DNA of 64,000 nucleotides from GCA-020356105 sp964347475 (GTDB lineage Bacteria; Pseudomonadota; Alphaproteobacteria; UBA8366; JADFVY01), in assembly GCA_964347475.1 (NCBI GenBank), contig CAYFYY010000008.1:19698-83697 (forward strand), given 5' to 3'. Under the pieces are notes generated by a model. The model did not search any database and was not told the DNA's origin. It saw only the letters and a list, made by a program, of their open reading frames with translations. A program made the position numbers and the translations under genes. Positions 49,981 to 59,281 of the stretch are shown piece after piece. Numbering within the stretch: the stretch's first letter is position 1; every line of letters begins with the position of its first letter.

Positions 49981-51354
49981 TTACGCACCGGCCACGGTCA
50001 TGCCGTCGATGCGGATGGTCGGGGCATCGGTGCCGTAGCGAAACTCCAGGTCGTCGCCGGGGGTCAGGTTGCGGAACATGTCCTTCAGGTTCCCGGCAAT
50101 CGTGATCTCGCTGACCGGATAGGTGACCTCGCCGTTCTCGATCCAGAATCCGGCCGCGCCGCGGCTGTAGTCGCCGGTGATCATGTTGACCCCGAAGCCG
50201 ATCAGTTCGACCACGTAGAACCCGCTCCTGATGTCCTTGATCAGCTGGTGCGGCGTGACCGTGCCGGATTTCATGAACAGATTGGTGACGGCGGGCGACG
50301 GCGGCGAGGATACACCGCGCGCCGCCCGGCCGGTGGTCGGCAGCTTGAGCTGCCGGGCCGAGCGCAGGTCGAGCACCCAGTTCTTCAACACGCCGCCCTC
50401 GACCAGGTTGATCGGCGGGTTGGCCATGCCTTCGCCGTCGAACGGCTTCGACCGCAGGCCACGGCTGCGGTGCGGGTTGTCGACGATGCCAATCCCGTCG
50501 GCAAAGATCTGCTTGCCCATCATGTCCTTGAGGAAGCTCGTGCCGCGCGCCACCGCGGTGCCGTTCACCGCTGCCGCGAGATGCCCGACCAGCGAGTTGG
50601 CGACGCGCGGGTCGTAAACCACGGGAACCTTCGCGGTTTCGACCTTGCGTGCACCGACACGGCTGGTGGCGCGGATGCCGGCCCGTTCGCCGACCTCCGC
50701 CGGATCGTCGAGATCGGCCATGAACACGGCGGTCGAGAATTCGTAGTCGCGCTCCATCTTCGCGCCCTCGCCGGCGACCACCGCGGTGCCCACGCCATGG
50801 CGCGAGACCGCATAGCTGCCGGCGAATCCATTCGAAGCGAGCAGCGCGATCTCGGTCAGGCTCCAGCTTGCCTCGGCGCCCTCGGAATTGGTCACCCCCT
50901 CGACCGCCCGTGCGGCGTCCTCGCAAATCTTGGCCCGTGCCGTCAGGGTCTCGATGTCGGGCTCGGTGTCGTCGCAAATTTCCGGGTCGATCAGCGGACC
51001 GGCAAAGATCTCGTCCGGCCCCGGCAGACCGCAATACGGGTCATCCGGCACGGCGGCGGCCATCGCCAGGGCCCGCTCGACAAGTTCGCCGAGGCTGTCC
51101 TGTGTCCAGTCGTTCGATGACGCGATTGCCTGTTTCTGGCCGACCAGGACACGCAAGCCGAGATCGTTGCCTTCGGCCCGTTCGAGTTTTTCCTGGCGCC
51201 CAAGCCGCTGCGCCACCGACAGCGAAACGCCGTTGGCCAGAAGGGCATCCGCCGCATCGGCGCCGCCCGCCTTGGCCATCCCGATGAGATCGTCGAGCAG
51301 GTTCAGGGCGTCGTCGGTATCCGACAGGGCGGTCTGCGGGGGGTGTTTCGGCAT
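49981..51354 (-). CDS. pmbA: PmbA/TldE-family metalloprotease subunit
   Basis: About 457 residues from ATG 51354; a longer frame is rejected because similarity begins here. It is the TldE/PmbA type, lacking the HExxxH zinc motif, as expected for the non-catalytic partner. Blocks include GADAADALLANG, VVYDPRVANSLVGHL, GIGIVDNPHRSRGLRSKPFDGEGM and TGDYSRGAAGFWIENGE. With TldD (encoded 8 kb to the right) it forms a heterodimeric protease for unfolded peptides and peptide natural products. Confidence 0.93.
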   Translation of the reverse strand: MPKHPPQTALSDTDDALNLLDDLIGMAKAGGADAADALLANGVSLSVAQRLGRQEKLERAEGNDLGLRVLVGQKQAIASSNDWTQDSLGELVERALAMAAAVPDDPYCGLPGPDEIFAGPLIDPEICDDTEPDIETLTARAKICEDAARAVEGVTNSEGAEASWSLTEIALLASNGFAGSYAVSRHGVGTAVVAGEGAKMERDYEFSTAVFMADLDDPAEVGERAGIRATSRVGARKVETAKVPVVYDPRVANSLVGHLAAAVNGTAVARGTSFLKDMMGKQIFADGIGIVDNPHRSRGLRSKPFDGEGMANPPINLVEGGVLKNWVLDLRSARQLKLPTTGRAARGVSSPPSPAVTNLFMKSGTVTPHQLIKDIRSGFYVVELIGFGVNMITGDYSRGAAGFWIENGEVTYPVSEITIAGNLKDMFRNLTPGDDLEFRYGTDAPTIRIDGMTVAGA

Positions 51355-51480
51355 GGCGCTCGGTGTCCGGTTGCGGGCATGCGGCGCGGCGGGCCAGTCG
51401 CGCCGCACCGAGACCTATATAGCCATCCCACTGCCGCGAGGCCAGCGGCGCGTCTTCGATTTCCGTTTCGGGGCGGCCAG

Positions 51481-52989
51481 CTATTTCCAGATGGGCTTGC
51501 CGTCGCCAGGCAGGCCGAGTTCCGGCCACATTGCCGAGACCTTGTCGATCACCTTATCGTCCATGCGGATCTTGTGGCCCCATTCGCGCTTCGTTTCCGG
51601 CGGCCACTTGTCGGTCGCATCGAGCCCGATCTTCGAACCGAGACCGGATTCGGGCGCGGCGAAGTCGAGGTAGTCGATCGGCGTGTTCTCGACCAGCGTG
51701 ATATCGCGCGCCGGGTCCATGCGCGTCGAGATTGCCCAGGCCACGTCCTTCCAGTCGCGCGCATCGATATCGTCGTCCACGACGATGACCCATTTCGTGT
51801 ACATAAACTGACGCAGATAGGACCAGACGCCCATCATCACCCGCTTGGCATGGCCCGGATACGCCTTCTTGATCGATACGACCGCAATGCGGTAGGAACA
51901 GCCCTCGGGCGGCAGCCAGAAATCGACGATCTCGGGGAACTGCTGCTGCAGCAATGGGATGAAAACCTCATTCAGCGCCGCGCCCAGAACGCTCGGCTCG
52001 TCGGGCGGACGGCCGGTGAAGGTGGTCAGGTAGATCGGGTCACGCCGCATGGTGATCGCCGAAATGCGAAACACCGGGAATTTCTCGATCGCGTTGTAGT
52101 AGCCGGTATGGTCGCCGTACGGTCCCTCGTCCTCGAGTTCGTCGAGGGAGACATGTCCCTCCAGAACGATCTCGGCGTCGGCCGGCACCTTCAGCGGCAC
52201 CGTCTTGCACTCGACGAGCTCGACCTTGCTGCCGCGCAGCAGCCCGGCGAACTGGTATTCCGACAGCGTGTCGGGAACCGGCGTCACCGCCGCAAGCAGT
52301 GTTCCCGGGTCCGCCCCGATCACGGCGGCCACGGGAAACGGCTCTGTCCGCTCCGCCTTCCAGCGCGCGTGGTGCTGGGCGCCGCCACGATGCTTCAGCC
52401 AGCGCATCAGAGTCGCATCCCGCCCCATGACCTGCATGCGGTAGATGCCGAGATTGTGGTCGTCTGTGCGGTGCCGGCCGGGCCCCTTGGTCACCACGAG
52501 CGGCCAGGTAATCAGCGGCGCCGGCTCGCCGGGCCAGCAGGTTTGCGCCGGCAGCCGCGCAAGGTCGATCTCCTCGCCCTGCAGCACGACCTCCTGGCAC
52601 GCCGCACGGCCGGTCGTCTTCGGCTTCATGGCCATCACCGTCTTGACCATCGGCAGCATGTCGATGGCTTCGCGCCAGCCGCCTGGCGGCTCCGGCTGGC
52701 GCAGCAGGGCGAGCGTTTCGCCGAGTTCGCGCAACTGGTGCGGCGCGCGCTGCATACCCATGGCAACGCGCTCGACGGTGCCGAACAGATTGGCCAGCAC
52801 CGGCATGTCGTAAATACGGCCGTCCCGGCCGACGACGTTCTCGAACAGCACCGCCGGGCCTTCGGTCGCCAGCAGCCGCGTCTGGATTTCGGTCATCTCC
52901 AGCTCGGGCGAAACCGGCGCGGAGACACGCACCAGCTTGCCGCTCGATTCCAGATGGTGGATGAAGTCGCGCAGGGAGGAATAGGACAT
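51481..52989 (-). CDS. ubiD: UbiD 4-hydroxy-3-polyprenylbenzoate decarboxylase
   Basis: A 502-residue prenylated-FMN decarboxylase starting at ATG 52989. Typical blocks are SLRDFIHHLESSGKLVRV, QTCWPGEPAPLITWPLVVTKGP, DHNLGIYRMQV, LDELEDEGPYGDHTGYY (with the catalytic acidic residues) and FTGRPPDEPSVLG. It removes the ring carboxyl in ubiquinone synthesis. The flavin prenyltransferase UbiX is not in the window. ubiA lies 2 kb away. Confidence 0.94.
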   Translation of the reverse strand: MSYSSLRDFIHHLESSGKLVRVSAPVSPELEMTEIQTRLLATEGPAVLFENVVGRDGRIYDMPVLANLFGTVERVAMGMQRAPHQLRELGETLALLRQPEPPGGWREAIDMLPMVKTVMAMKPKTTGRAACQEVVLQGEEIDLARLPAQTCWPGEPAPLITWPLVVTKGPGRHRTDDHNLGIYRMQVMGRDATLMRWLKHRGGAQHHARWKAERTEPFPVAAVIGADPGTLLAAVTPVPDTLSEYQFAGLLRGSKVELVECKTVPLKVPADAEIVLEGHVSLDELEDEGPYGDHTGYYNAIEKFPVFRISAITMRRDPIYLTTFTGRPPDEPSVLGAALNEVFIPLLQQQFPEIVDFWLPPEGCSYRIAVVSIKKAYPGHAKRVMMGVWSYLRQFMYTKWVIVVDDDIDARDWKDVAWAISTRMDPARDITLVENTPIDYLDFAAPESGLGSKIGLDATDKWPPETKREWGHKIRMDDKVIDKVSAMWPELGLPGDGKPIWK

Positions 52990-53155
52990 GGTTCCGGGTC
53001 CGGGCTCGGGTTCCGGTCCTATACAGACCGTCGCGGCAGCGGCGTCAAGGGGATGACGGTGCTTCAATCGAGTGCGGCCGCGTGTTAAGTCTTTGCCGAT
53101 GCGGGAAGAGACGGCATATCGCGCCGACCGCGTCGGCCAATCGCCGGACGGCCCG

Positions 53156-53881
53156 ATGACAACGGGCACATCGTCCGACCGCGCCGCGAAGCTCTCACGG
53201 GCGCGGGACTATCCATACGCGATACCCGCAGGATCATATCTCTGGAGGGGCGGTGCGGTCGCCGGGTTCGATCCGGCGGCGCGGGCGGGCCGGACGCCGG
53301 TCCTGGCGATCGGCTCCAACCAGTCGCCGCAACAATTGACCCTGAAATTCGCGGAGTCCGGCGAGATCCCGGTGCAGCGCGCGCGGCTGGCCGATTTCGA
53401 CATCTATTATTCGGCCCATATCACCGCCTACGGTGCGGTGCCGGCGATGCTCCAGCATGCGCCCGGCACCGCGGTCACCCTGTCGGTAACCTGGCTCGAC
53501 GACCGCCAGCTCGCCATCATGCACGACACCGAGTTACGCGCCGCCAACTACCGATACGCTGTGATCGAGGATATCGACCTTGCTTTGGACTGCGGTTCGC
53601 GCCTCAGCGACGTCCACCTGTATGTCAGTCAACACGGGCACCTGGTTCATGACGGGACGGCGGTGGCGATGGCCGCTGCACCGGCCGAAGGTCGGCGCCC
53701 GCGGGCACGGACGACGACGGAGGTCCTTGAGATCGTGCGCAGACGCGTTTCGCCGGAGGCCAATCCAACGGACTTCGTCGTCAGGCTGGTTGACGACGCT
53801 AGCTTCCGCGCTGCCTGCAGCGCGGCGATCGCGACCGACGCCGTGCCGTTCGCCCACCCGGCCCGAAAACTGGTGGTCTGA
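53156..53881 (+). CDS. Hypothetical protein, possibly gamma-glutamylcyclotransferase-like fold
   Basis: About 241 residues from ATG 53156 (ATG 53099 or GTG 53072 are alternatives). The segment PVLAIGSNQSPQQLTLKF resembles the YGSN loop of gamma-glutamylcyclotransferase-like proteins, and an AIMHDTELRAANYRYAVIEDIDL region could complete such a fold. No catalytic residue can be assigned with confidence. It is divergent from ubiD. Confidence 0.6.
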   Translation: MTTGTSSDRAAKLSRARDYPYAIPAGSYLWRGGAVAGFDPAARAGRTPVLAIGSNQSPQQLTLKFAESGEIPVQRARLADFDIYYSAHITAYGAVPAMLQHAPGTAVTLSVTWLDDRQLAIMHDTELRAANYRYAVIEDIDLALDCGSRLSDVHLYVSQHGHLVHDGTAVAMAAAPAEGRRPRARTTTEVLEIVRRRVSPEANPTDFVVRLVDDASFRAACSAAIATDAVPFAHPARKLVV

Positions 53882-53905
53882 TCCGGGCCGGGCAAGTCCG
53901 GCGGA

Positions 53906-54301
53906 TCAGGAGCCGGCGTGCTGGAGGACGTGGGTTCCCAGGACGCTGCCGTCCTCGGCGACGATTTCGACCTTCCAGTCGCCGAGCCATTCCGCCGGCA
54001 GGGTCTTCTGCGAGTAGACGCGCCAGCGCGACCCGCGGATCTTGAAGGACAGCTCGAATCTGACTTCGTCGTTATAGATCCAGCGATGCGTCGCGGTGGT
54101 GCCTTCGAAATTCCGGAACTCGGTAAAGAAGAAAACGCTCCCGGTGTTGCTGCTGATGCTGGTGACTTCGTCAACGGGCTCGCGGTCGAGAACCGCCGAG
54201 GTGAACTGGGCGCGCGATATGCTGCCTTCCGCCGCAACCGCAGGTCCCGCCGCGACGGCAACCACTGCGAGGACTGTAAGCGTACCGATAAGCCGTTTCA
54301 T
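53906..54301 (-). CDS. Exported DUF2914 domain protein
   Basis: A 131-residue protein with a signal peptide (about 1-23, ending AVAA) and then a DUF2914 domain: VFFFTEFRNFEGTTATHRWIY, SRWRVYSQKTLPAEWLGDWKVEIVAEDGSVLG. It is probably periplasmic and beta-rich. Function is unknown. Confidence 0.82.
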   Translation of the reverse strand: MKRLIGTLTVLAVVAVAAGPAVAAEGSISRAQFTSAVLDREPVDEVTSISSNTGSVFFFTEFRNFEGTTATHRWIYNDEVRFELSFKIRGSRWRVYSQKTLPAEWLGDWKVEIVAEDGSVLGTHVLQHAGS

Positions 54302-54479
54302 CAGGTCCTTCCTCCATGTTCAGCAAAAACATCCTCCTGTGTAACCGATACAGATTAACCGGCCCTTAATGCTTAGCGTTTGCAGAGTGGTGACAAGGGG
54401 CCCGGCAATCCTATATGTCAGACAACCCTGCGCCGTCCGGCGCAGCTTCACCCCCATCGAGATACCGACGAGAGGCATC

Positions 54480-54866
54480 ATGACGTATCATTTCAGCAAG
54501 ACGATCGACCGGCCCTTCGAGAAGGCCATCGATGACGTGACTGCCGCGCTGCAGAGCGAAGGGTTCGGCGTGCTGACGACAATCGACGTGAAGGCGACCC
54601 TGAAGAAGAAGCTCGACGTCGATTTCAAGCCCTACACGATCCTCGGGGCCTGCAACCCCCACTATGCCTATCAGGCGCTGCAGTCGGAGGACAAGATCGG
54701 GACGATGCTGCCGTGCAACGTCATTCTGCAGGGGACCGCGGATGGCAAGGTGGAGGTGTCGGCGGTAGATCCGATCGCCTCCATGGCGGCGATCGACAAC
54801 CCCAAGCTCGGAGACATCGCGAAGACCGTCCAGGGCCTGCTGAAGAAGGTCATTGACAAGGTGTGA
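54480..54866 (+). CDS. DUF302 domain protein
   Basis: A 128-residue soluble protein starting at ATG 54480 after GAGAGG. The DUF302 pattern is complete: SEGFGVLTTIDVKATLKKKLDVDF, YTILGACNPHYAYQAL and MLPCNVILQ. The family is widespread and of unknown function, sometimes linked to metal or sulfur handling through the conserved cysteine(s). Confidence 0.9.
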   Translation: MTYHFSKTIDRPFEKAIDDVTAALQSEGFGVLTTIDVKATLKKKLDVDFKPYTILGACNPHYAYQALQSEDKIGTMLPCNVILQGTADGKVEVSAVDPIASMAAIDNPKLGDIAKTVQGLLKKVIDKV

Positions 54867-54888
54867 GGCCGGCCATGGCGGCCGGCGT

Positions 54889-55827
54889 TCAGAGTCGGCC
54901 TGCTGCCACGATCCCGGCCAGCAGGACGAGGCCGAACCATTTGTTGGATTTGAATTTCGCAAGGCAATCGCCGGGCGAATCGATGTCGACCGTCGCCGCC
55001 TGCCAGGCAAGCTGAACCGCGGCCGCGGCGAGGCCCGCGTAGAACGGCCATGCGAGCCCCGCCGACCATGCCGACGCGGCCAGAAGCACGATCGTCAAGC
55101 CGTAGAAGAGACAGAGGAAGGGCCGGGTCCGGGCGCCGAGCCGGCGCGCCGAAGACTTCACGCCGATCAGGGCGTCGTCCTCCTTGTCCTGATGGGCGTA
55201 GATCGTATCGTACCCGAGCGTCCAGAAGAAACCCGCCGCGTACATCAGGAGCGGCGCAGCGGCGAGGTTTCCGGCAACTGCTGCCCAACCGACCAGTGCG
55301 CCCCAGTTGAAGGTGAGGCCGAGCCAGGCCTGCGGCCACCAGGTGATCCGCTTCATGAAGGGGTAGGGAAAGACCAGCAAGAGTGACGCCGCGGCGACGG
55401 CGATCGCAAAAGGGTTGAAGGTCAGAAGGACGGCAAGTCCCGTCGCCATCAGGAGGCCCATGAACACGAGCGCGCCGCGAACGGTGACCTGGCCGCTCGG
55501 GATCGGCCGCATTGCGGTTCGCGCGACCCTGCCGTCGTATTCGCGGTCAGTGATGTCGTTCCACGTACAGCCGGCCCCGCGCATCACCGTGGCGCCGATC
55601 GCGAACAGCAGGATGTGAATCGGATCCGGCCAAGCGGGCCCCGGCTGCGCGGCGGTGGCCAGCGCCACGCTCCACCAGCACGGCAGCAGCAGCAGCCAGG
55701 TGCCGATCGGGCGGTCCAGGCGCGCCAGTCGGATCCAGGGGTGCAGCGGCGCCGGAACGAGCCGGTCGATCCAGCCGGCACGCGGCATGTCGGAGGCGTC
55801 GGCGCGCCTTTGTGCCCCGTCATTCAT
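54889..55827 (-). CDS. ubiA: UbiA 4-hydroxybenzoate polyprenyltransferase
   Basis: A 312-residue membrane protein with about nine helices, starting at ATG 55827. The two magnesium-pyrophosphate motifs are NDITDREYD (90-98) and DTIYAHQDKEDD in the second half. It attaches the isoprenoid tail to 4-hydroxybenzoate, the step before UbiD. It is divergent from rsmE. Confidence 0.95.
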   Translation of the reverse strand: MNDGAQRRADASDMPRAGWIDRLVPAPLHPWIRLARLDRPIGTWLLLLPCWWSVALATAAQPGPAWPDPIHILLFAIGATVMRGAGCTWNDITDREYDGRVARTAMRPIPSGQVTVRGALVFMGLLMATGLAVLLTFNPFAIAVAAASLLLVFPYPFMKRITWWPQAWLGLTFNWGALVGWAAVAGNLAAAPLLMYAAGFFWTLGYDTIYAHQDKEDDALIGVKSSARRLGARTRPFLCLFYGLTIVLLAASAWSAGLAWPFYAGLAAAAVQLAWQAATVDIDSPGDCLAKFKSNKWFGLVLLAGIVAAGRL

Positions 55828-55895
55828 GGGATAATCTTGCCGCCGTCGCAACGCCGCGACAAGCGGAGATGATACGGACGGCCGAGGGGCACAGC

Positions 55896-56678
55896 ATGGA
55901 GCGAAAAATCGAGGCGCGGCTATTCGTGGAAGACACGCTCGCTGCGGCGGTGCCGGTGACGCTCGGACGCGGCCAGTCACATTACCTCGCACACGTGCTG
56001 CGACTGGCGCCCGGTGCGATGGTCGCGCTGTTCAACGGGCGCGACGGCGAATGGCGCGCCCGAATCGAATCGCTGGCCAAGAACGCCGTCTCGCTCTCGA
56101 TCGAAACCCGCCTGCGCGAGCAGACGCCAGAGACCGACCTGTGGCTTGTGTTCGCCCCGGTCAAGCGCGCCCCGCTCGATTTTCTGGTGCAGAAGGCCAC
56201 GGAGTTGGGGGTATCCGCGTTGGTTCCGGCGATCACCCGCCGCACCATCGTGGAGAGGGTACGGCGCGAGCGCATGGCGGCGAACGCGATCGAATCGGCC
56301 GAGCAATGCGGACGGCTGACGGTACCGGAGGTCCGCGAGGCTGCGCCGCTCGCGCGAATTCTCGGCAGCTGGCCGGACGGCCGCCGGATCCTGCTGTGTG
56401 CCGAGAGCGGGTGCGCCGTACCGATTCGGGACGTTCTGGCTGAGCTCGGACCCGCGGAGCCCTGCGCAATCCTGACCGGACCGGAGGGCGGATTCGAGCA
56501 GACGGAGCTTGACGCGTTGCGCAATCTCCCCTTTGTTACTGCCGTCGGTCTGGGGCCCCGTATCCTTCGGGCCGACACGGCGGCACTGGCGGCACTGGCG
56601 TGCTGGCAGTCCGCGCTCGGCGACTGGCGGGAACGGCCGTCCGGGCGTATGCACGACACGCGGAACGGGCGGTTTTGA
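55896..56678 (+). CDS. rsmE: 16S rRNA (uracil1498-N3)-methyltransferase
   Basis: A 260-residue SPOUT methyltransferase starting at ATG 55896 after GAGGGG. It has an N-terminal PUA-like domain (HYLAHVLRLAPGAMVALFNGRDGEW) and a C-terminal knotted domain with AILTGPEGGFEQTELDAL and LGPRILRADTAALAAL, the S-adenosylmethionine site. It methylates U1498 of 16S rRNA. Five bases separate it from gshA. Confidence 0.94.
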   Translation: MERKIEARLFVEDTLAAAVPVTLGRGQSHYLAHVLRLAPGAMVALFNGRDGEWRARIESLAKNAVSLSIETRLREQTPETDLWLVFAPVKRAPLDFLVQKATELGVSALVPAITRRTIVERVRRERMAANAIESAEQCGRLTVPEVREAAPLARILGSWPDGRRILLCAESGCAVPIRDVLAELGPAEPCAILTGPEGGFEQTELDALRNLPFVTAVGLGPRILRADTAALAALACWQSALGDWRERPSGRMHDTRNGRF

Positions 56679-56683
56679 GCGAC

Positions 56684-58051
56684 ATGTCAGCACCATCGAG
56701 CGCCGGCGGCAGTCCGGTCACCAACAAGCGTCAGCTCGTCGAGTATCTGGAACAAGGTTGCAAGCCACGCGACGCCTGGCGCATCGGTACCGAGCACGAG
56801 AAGTTCGTCTACGACCTGAAGGACCACCGGCCGCTCGCCTACGAGGGCCGTCCCGGCATCCGGGCGCTGCTCGAGGGACTCGTGCGGTTCGGCTGGGAGC
56901 CCGTCTTTGAGCGTGACAACATCATCGCCCTGCGCATGGCGGATGGATGCTCGATTACATTGGAGCCGGGCGGCCAGTTCGAGCTGTCTGGCGCGCCGCT
57001 GCGCAACATCCACGAAACCTGCCACGAAGTGAATGAGCATCTGCGCCAGGTCAAGGAGATCTGCGGCGAGATGGGTGCCGGCATGATCGGCCTCGGCTTC
57101 GAGCCGAAATCAAGCCGCGAGGATGTGCCGTGGATGCCGAAGGGCCGCTACAAGATCATGCGCCGGTATATGCCCACCCGCGGCAAACTCGGCCTCGACA
57201 TGATGACCCGGACCTGCACCGTGCAGGTGAACCTGGACTTTTCGTCCGAGGCCGACATGGTGAAGAAATTCCGGGTCGCGCTGGCGCTGCAGCCTGTGGC
57301 CACGGCATTGTTCGCCAATTCCCCGTTCACCGAGGGCCGGCCGAACGGCTACCTGAGTTACCGCAGTCACATCTGGACGGACACCGATCCCGACCGCTCC
57401 GGCATGCTGCCATTCGTGTTCGACGAGGGCTTCGGCTTCGAGCGCTGGGTCGACTACCTCCTCGATGTGCCGATGTATTTCGTTTATCGCGACGGCACCT
57501 ATGTCGATGTCGCCGGCAAGTCGTTCCGCGACTTCATGGCCGGCCGGCTCGACGGGTTCGAGGGCCAGATCCCCGGTCTCGGCGATTGGGCCGACCATCT
57601 CACCACCGCTTTTCCGGAGGTGCGGCTGAAGCATTATTTGGAGATGCGCGGTGCCGACGGGGGGCCGTGGCGGCGGCTGTGCGCCCTGCCGGCGCTCTGG
57701 GTCGGACTTCTCTACGACGATGCCGCACTCGAGGCGGCCTGGAGGCTCTGCCGCGACTGGTCGGCCGAGGAGCGCGAGGCATTGCGCGCCGAGGCGCCCC
57801 GCCGGGCACTTAAGACGGAATTCCGCGGTGGCACGCTGCAGGACCTGGCCAAGGACGTCTTGGCCATCGCCAAGGACGGACTCACGGCCCGCGCCGCGCA
57901 GGATCATTTCGGAGAGGACGAGGCGCATTACCTGAACGCCCTGCACGAAATCGCGGAGACCGGTACTACTCCGGCCGAGGAACTGCTTGACGCCTACGAG
58001 AACCGCTGGAACCGCAGCGTCGATCCGCTGTTCAAGGAATACGCCTACTGA
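56684..58051 (+). CDS. gshA: Glutamate-cysteine ligase (alphaproteobacterial/plant type)
   Basis: A 455-residue enzyme of the plant-like GCS2 group, unlike E. coli GshA. Recognised blocks are WRIGTEHEKFVYDL, ITLEPGGQFELSGAPL, RTCTVQVNLDFSSEADM, ANSPFTEGRPNGYLSYRSHIW and the C-terminal YENRWNRSVDPLF. It makes gamma-glutamylcysteine, the first step to glutathione. It is transcribed with rsmE. Confidence 0.95.
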   Translation: MSAPSSAGGSPVTNKRQLVEYLEQGCKPRDAWRIGTEHEKFVYDLKDHRPLAYEGRPGIRALLEGLVRFGWEPVFERDNIIALRMADGCSITLEPGGQFELSGAPLRNIHETCHEVNEHLRQVKEICGEMGAGMIGLGFEPKSSREDVPWMPKGRYKIMRRYMPTRGKLGLDMMTRTCTVQVNLDFSSEADMVKKFRVALALQPVATALFANSPFTEGRPNGYLSYRSHIWTDTDPDRSGMLPFVFDEGFGFERWVDYLLDVPMYFVYRDGTYVDVAGKSFRDFMAGRLDGFEGQIPGLGDWADHLTTAFPEVRLKHYLEMRGADGGPWRRLCALPALWVGLLYDDAALEAAWRLCRDWSAEEREALRAEAPRRALKTEFRGGTLQDLAKDVLAIAKDGLTARAAQDHFGEDEAHYLNALHEIAETGTTPAEELLDAYENRWNRSVDPLFKEYAY

Positions 58052-58131
58052 AATCCGGGAATGCGGCGCACCCTTCCGGAGGCGCCGCGACCGGCCGCGA
58101 AGCCGACTGGCGGATCCTGTCCGGCGCCGGG

Positions 58132-59073
58132 CTAACCGCTCCGGAAATACAGCAGCCCGATCACCGTGGCCACCGCAACGAGGGAGGACAGCGCGGTCGA
58201 CGAACTTGCCAGGGCGGCGCCCTGCTGCGAGCGGCTGGCCATATTGTGCATGTTGAACCCGACAGGCATTGCGGCGACCATTGCCGCAACCCAGGCCCAG
58301 TTGTTCAACCCGAGCAGCGGGCCGGCGATCCACCAGACGAGCAGCGGGTGGCCCACCAGCTTGAGCGCGGAAACAGCGAATGCCTCGGGGATCTGGCCGG
58401 CGAAGTGGTAGCGGACCATCATGCCGCCGAGACCGAACAGGGCAGCAGGCAGCACCGCGTCGCCAAGAATGCGGAGCACCGTATTCGCGGCGTCGGGCAG
58501 GCGCGGCAGATCCAGCACGCTGTACAGCACGCCGGCGACCAGCGCGATGAAGATCGGATTCTTGGCCTGGTTCAGGAACGTCTGCCAGATCGCCTTGGGC
58601 AGTTCGCCGGCCTGTCCGGCACGGATCCGGCTGACCACCGTCAGCAGGATCGCCATGAACAGCCCGTGCAGGCCGACGATCAGAAGCAGCGGCATGGCCC
58701 ACCGGTTCCCGAGAAGGAGCAACACCGCCGGCACGCCGAGCAGGATGACATTCGCGTGCGATGCGCCGACCGCAAGGATGTGCTGTTCCGCCCGGCCCTT
58801 GTTGAAGGCGAATCTGGCAACGGCGATGCCGAGCAGCATGACCGCAAGCGCGCCGACGTAGTAGCCGACCAGGAGCTTCCAGATGAACTGCGCGTTTGCG
58901 GCGACGTCGACGATGGCCAGGTTCCGGAACATCAATGCCGGCAGGGCGACGGCAAAAACGAAGCGGGTTATACCCTCATTGGCGGCCTGGCTGACGAAAT
59001 CGAACCGCACGGCCGCATACCCCAGGCCGACGATGACGATGACGGGCAAGACCTGCCAGAATATCGCTTCCAT
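58132..59073 (-). CDS. AEC-family transporter (auxin efflux carrier-like)
   Basis: A 313-residue protein with ten predicted helices. The AEC/BASS-like fold shows VNEGITRFVFAVALPALMFRNLA-type first repeat (EGITRFVFAVALPALMF) and a second repeat with GLGGMMVRYHFAG and PVGFNMHNMASR. Bacterial members export or import carboxylates such as malonate. It is convergent with gshA and monocistronic. Confidence 0.88.
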   Translation of the reverse strand: MEAIFWQVLPVIVIVGLGYAAVRFDFVSQAANEGITRFVFAVALPALMFRNLAIVDVAANAQFIWKLLVGYYVGALAVMLLGIAVARFAFNKGRAEQHILAVGASHANVILLGVPAVLLLLGNRWAMPLLLIVGLHGLFMAILLTVVSRIRAGQAGELPKAIWQTFLNQAKNPIFIALVAGVLYSVLDLPRLPDAANTVLRILGDAVLPAALFGLGGMMVRYHFAGQIPEAFAVSALKLVGHPLLVWWIAGPLLGLNNWAWVAAMVAAMPVGFNMHNMASRSQQGAALASSSTALSSLVAVATVIGLLYFRSG

Positions 59074-59281
59074 TTGGGATCTCCTTTTACCCGGGCGCGG
59101 CGCAACGTGACGGGCCCCGGTGCGCCGCCGGCACAGGGGACGCGCGCCGGCGGCCCCAGAATCGCCGCAGGGTATTAAGGTCCGGTTAATCCAGTTTGCA
59201 ACTGCAGGGCAATTCGTCCGGGTGGTCCGGACCCGCCGGGCTTCGAGTCGCTAGGGTCATGGGCGGTCGCCGGTCGCAGCC

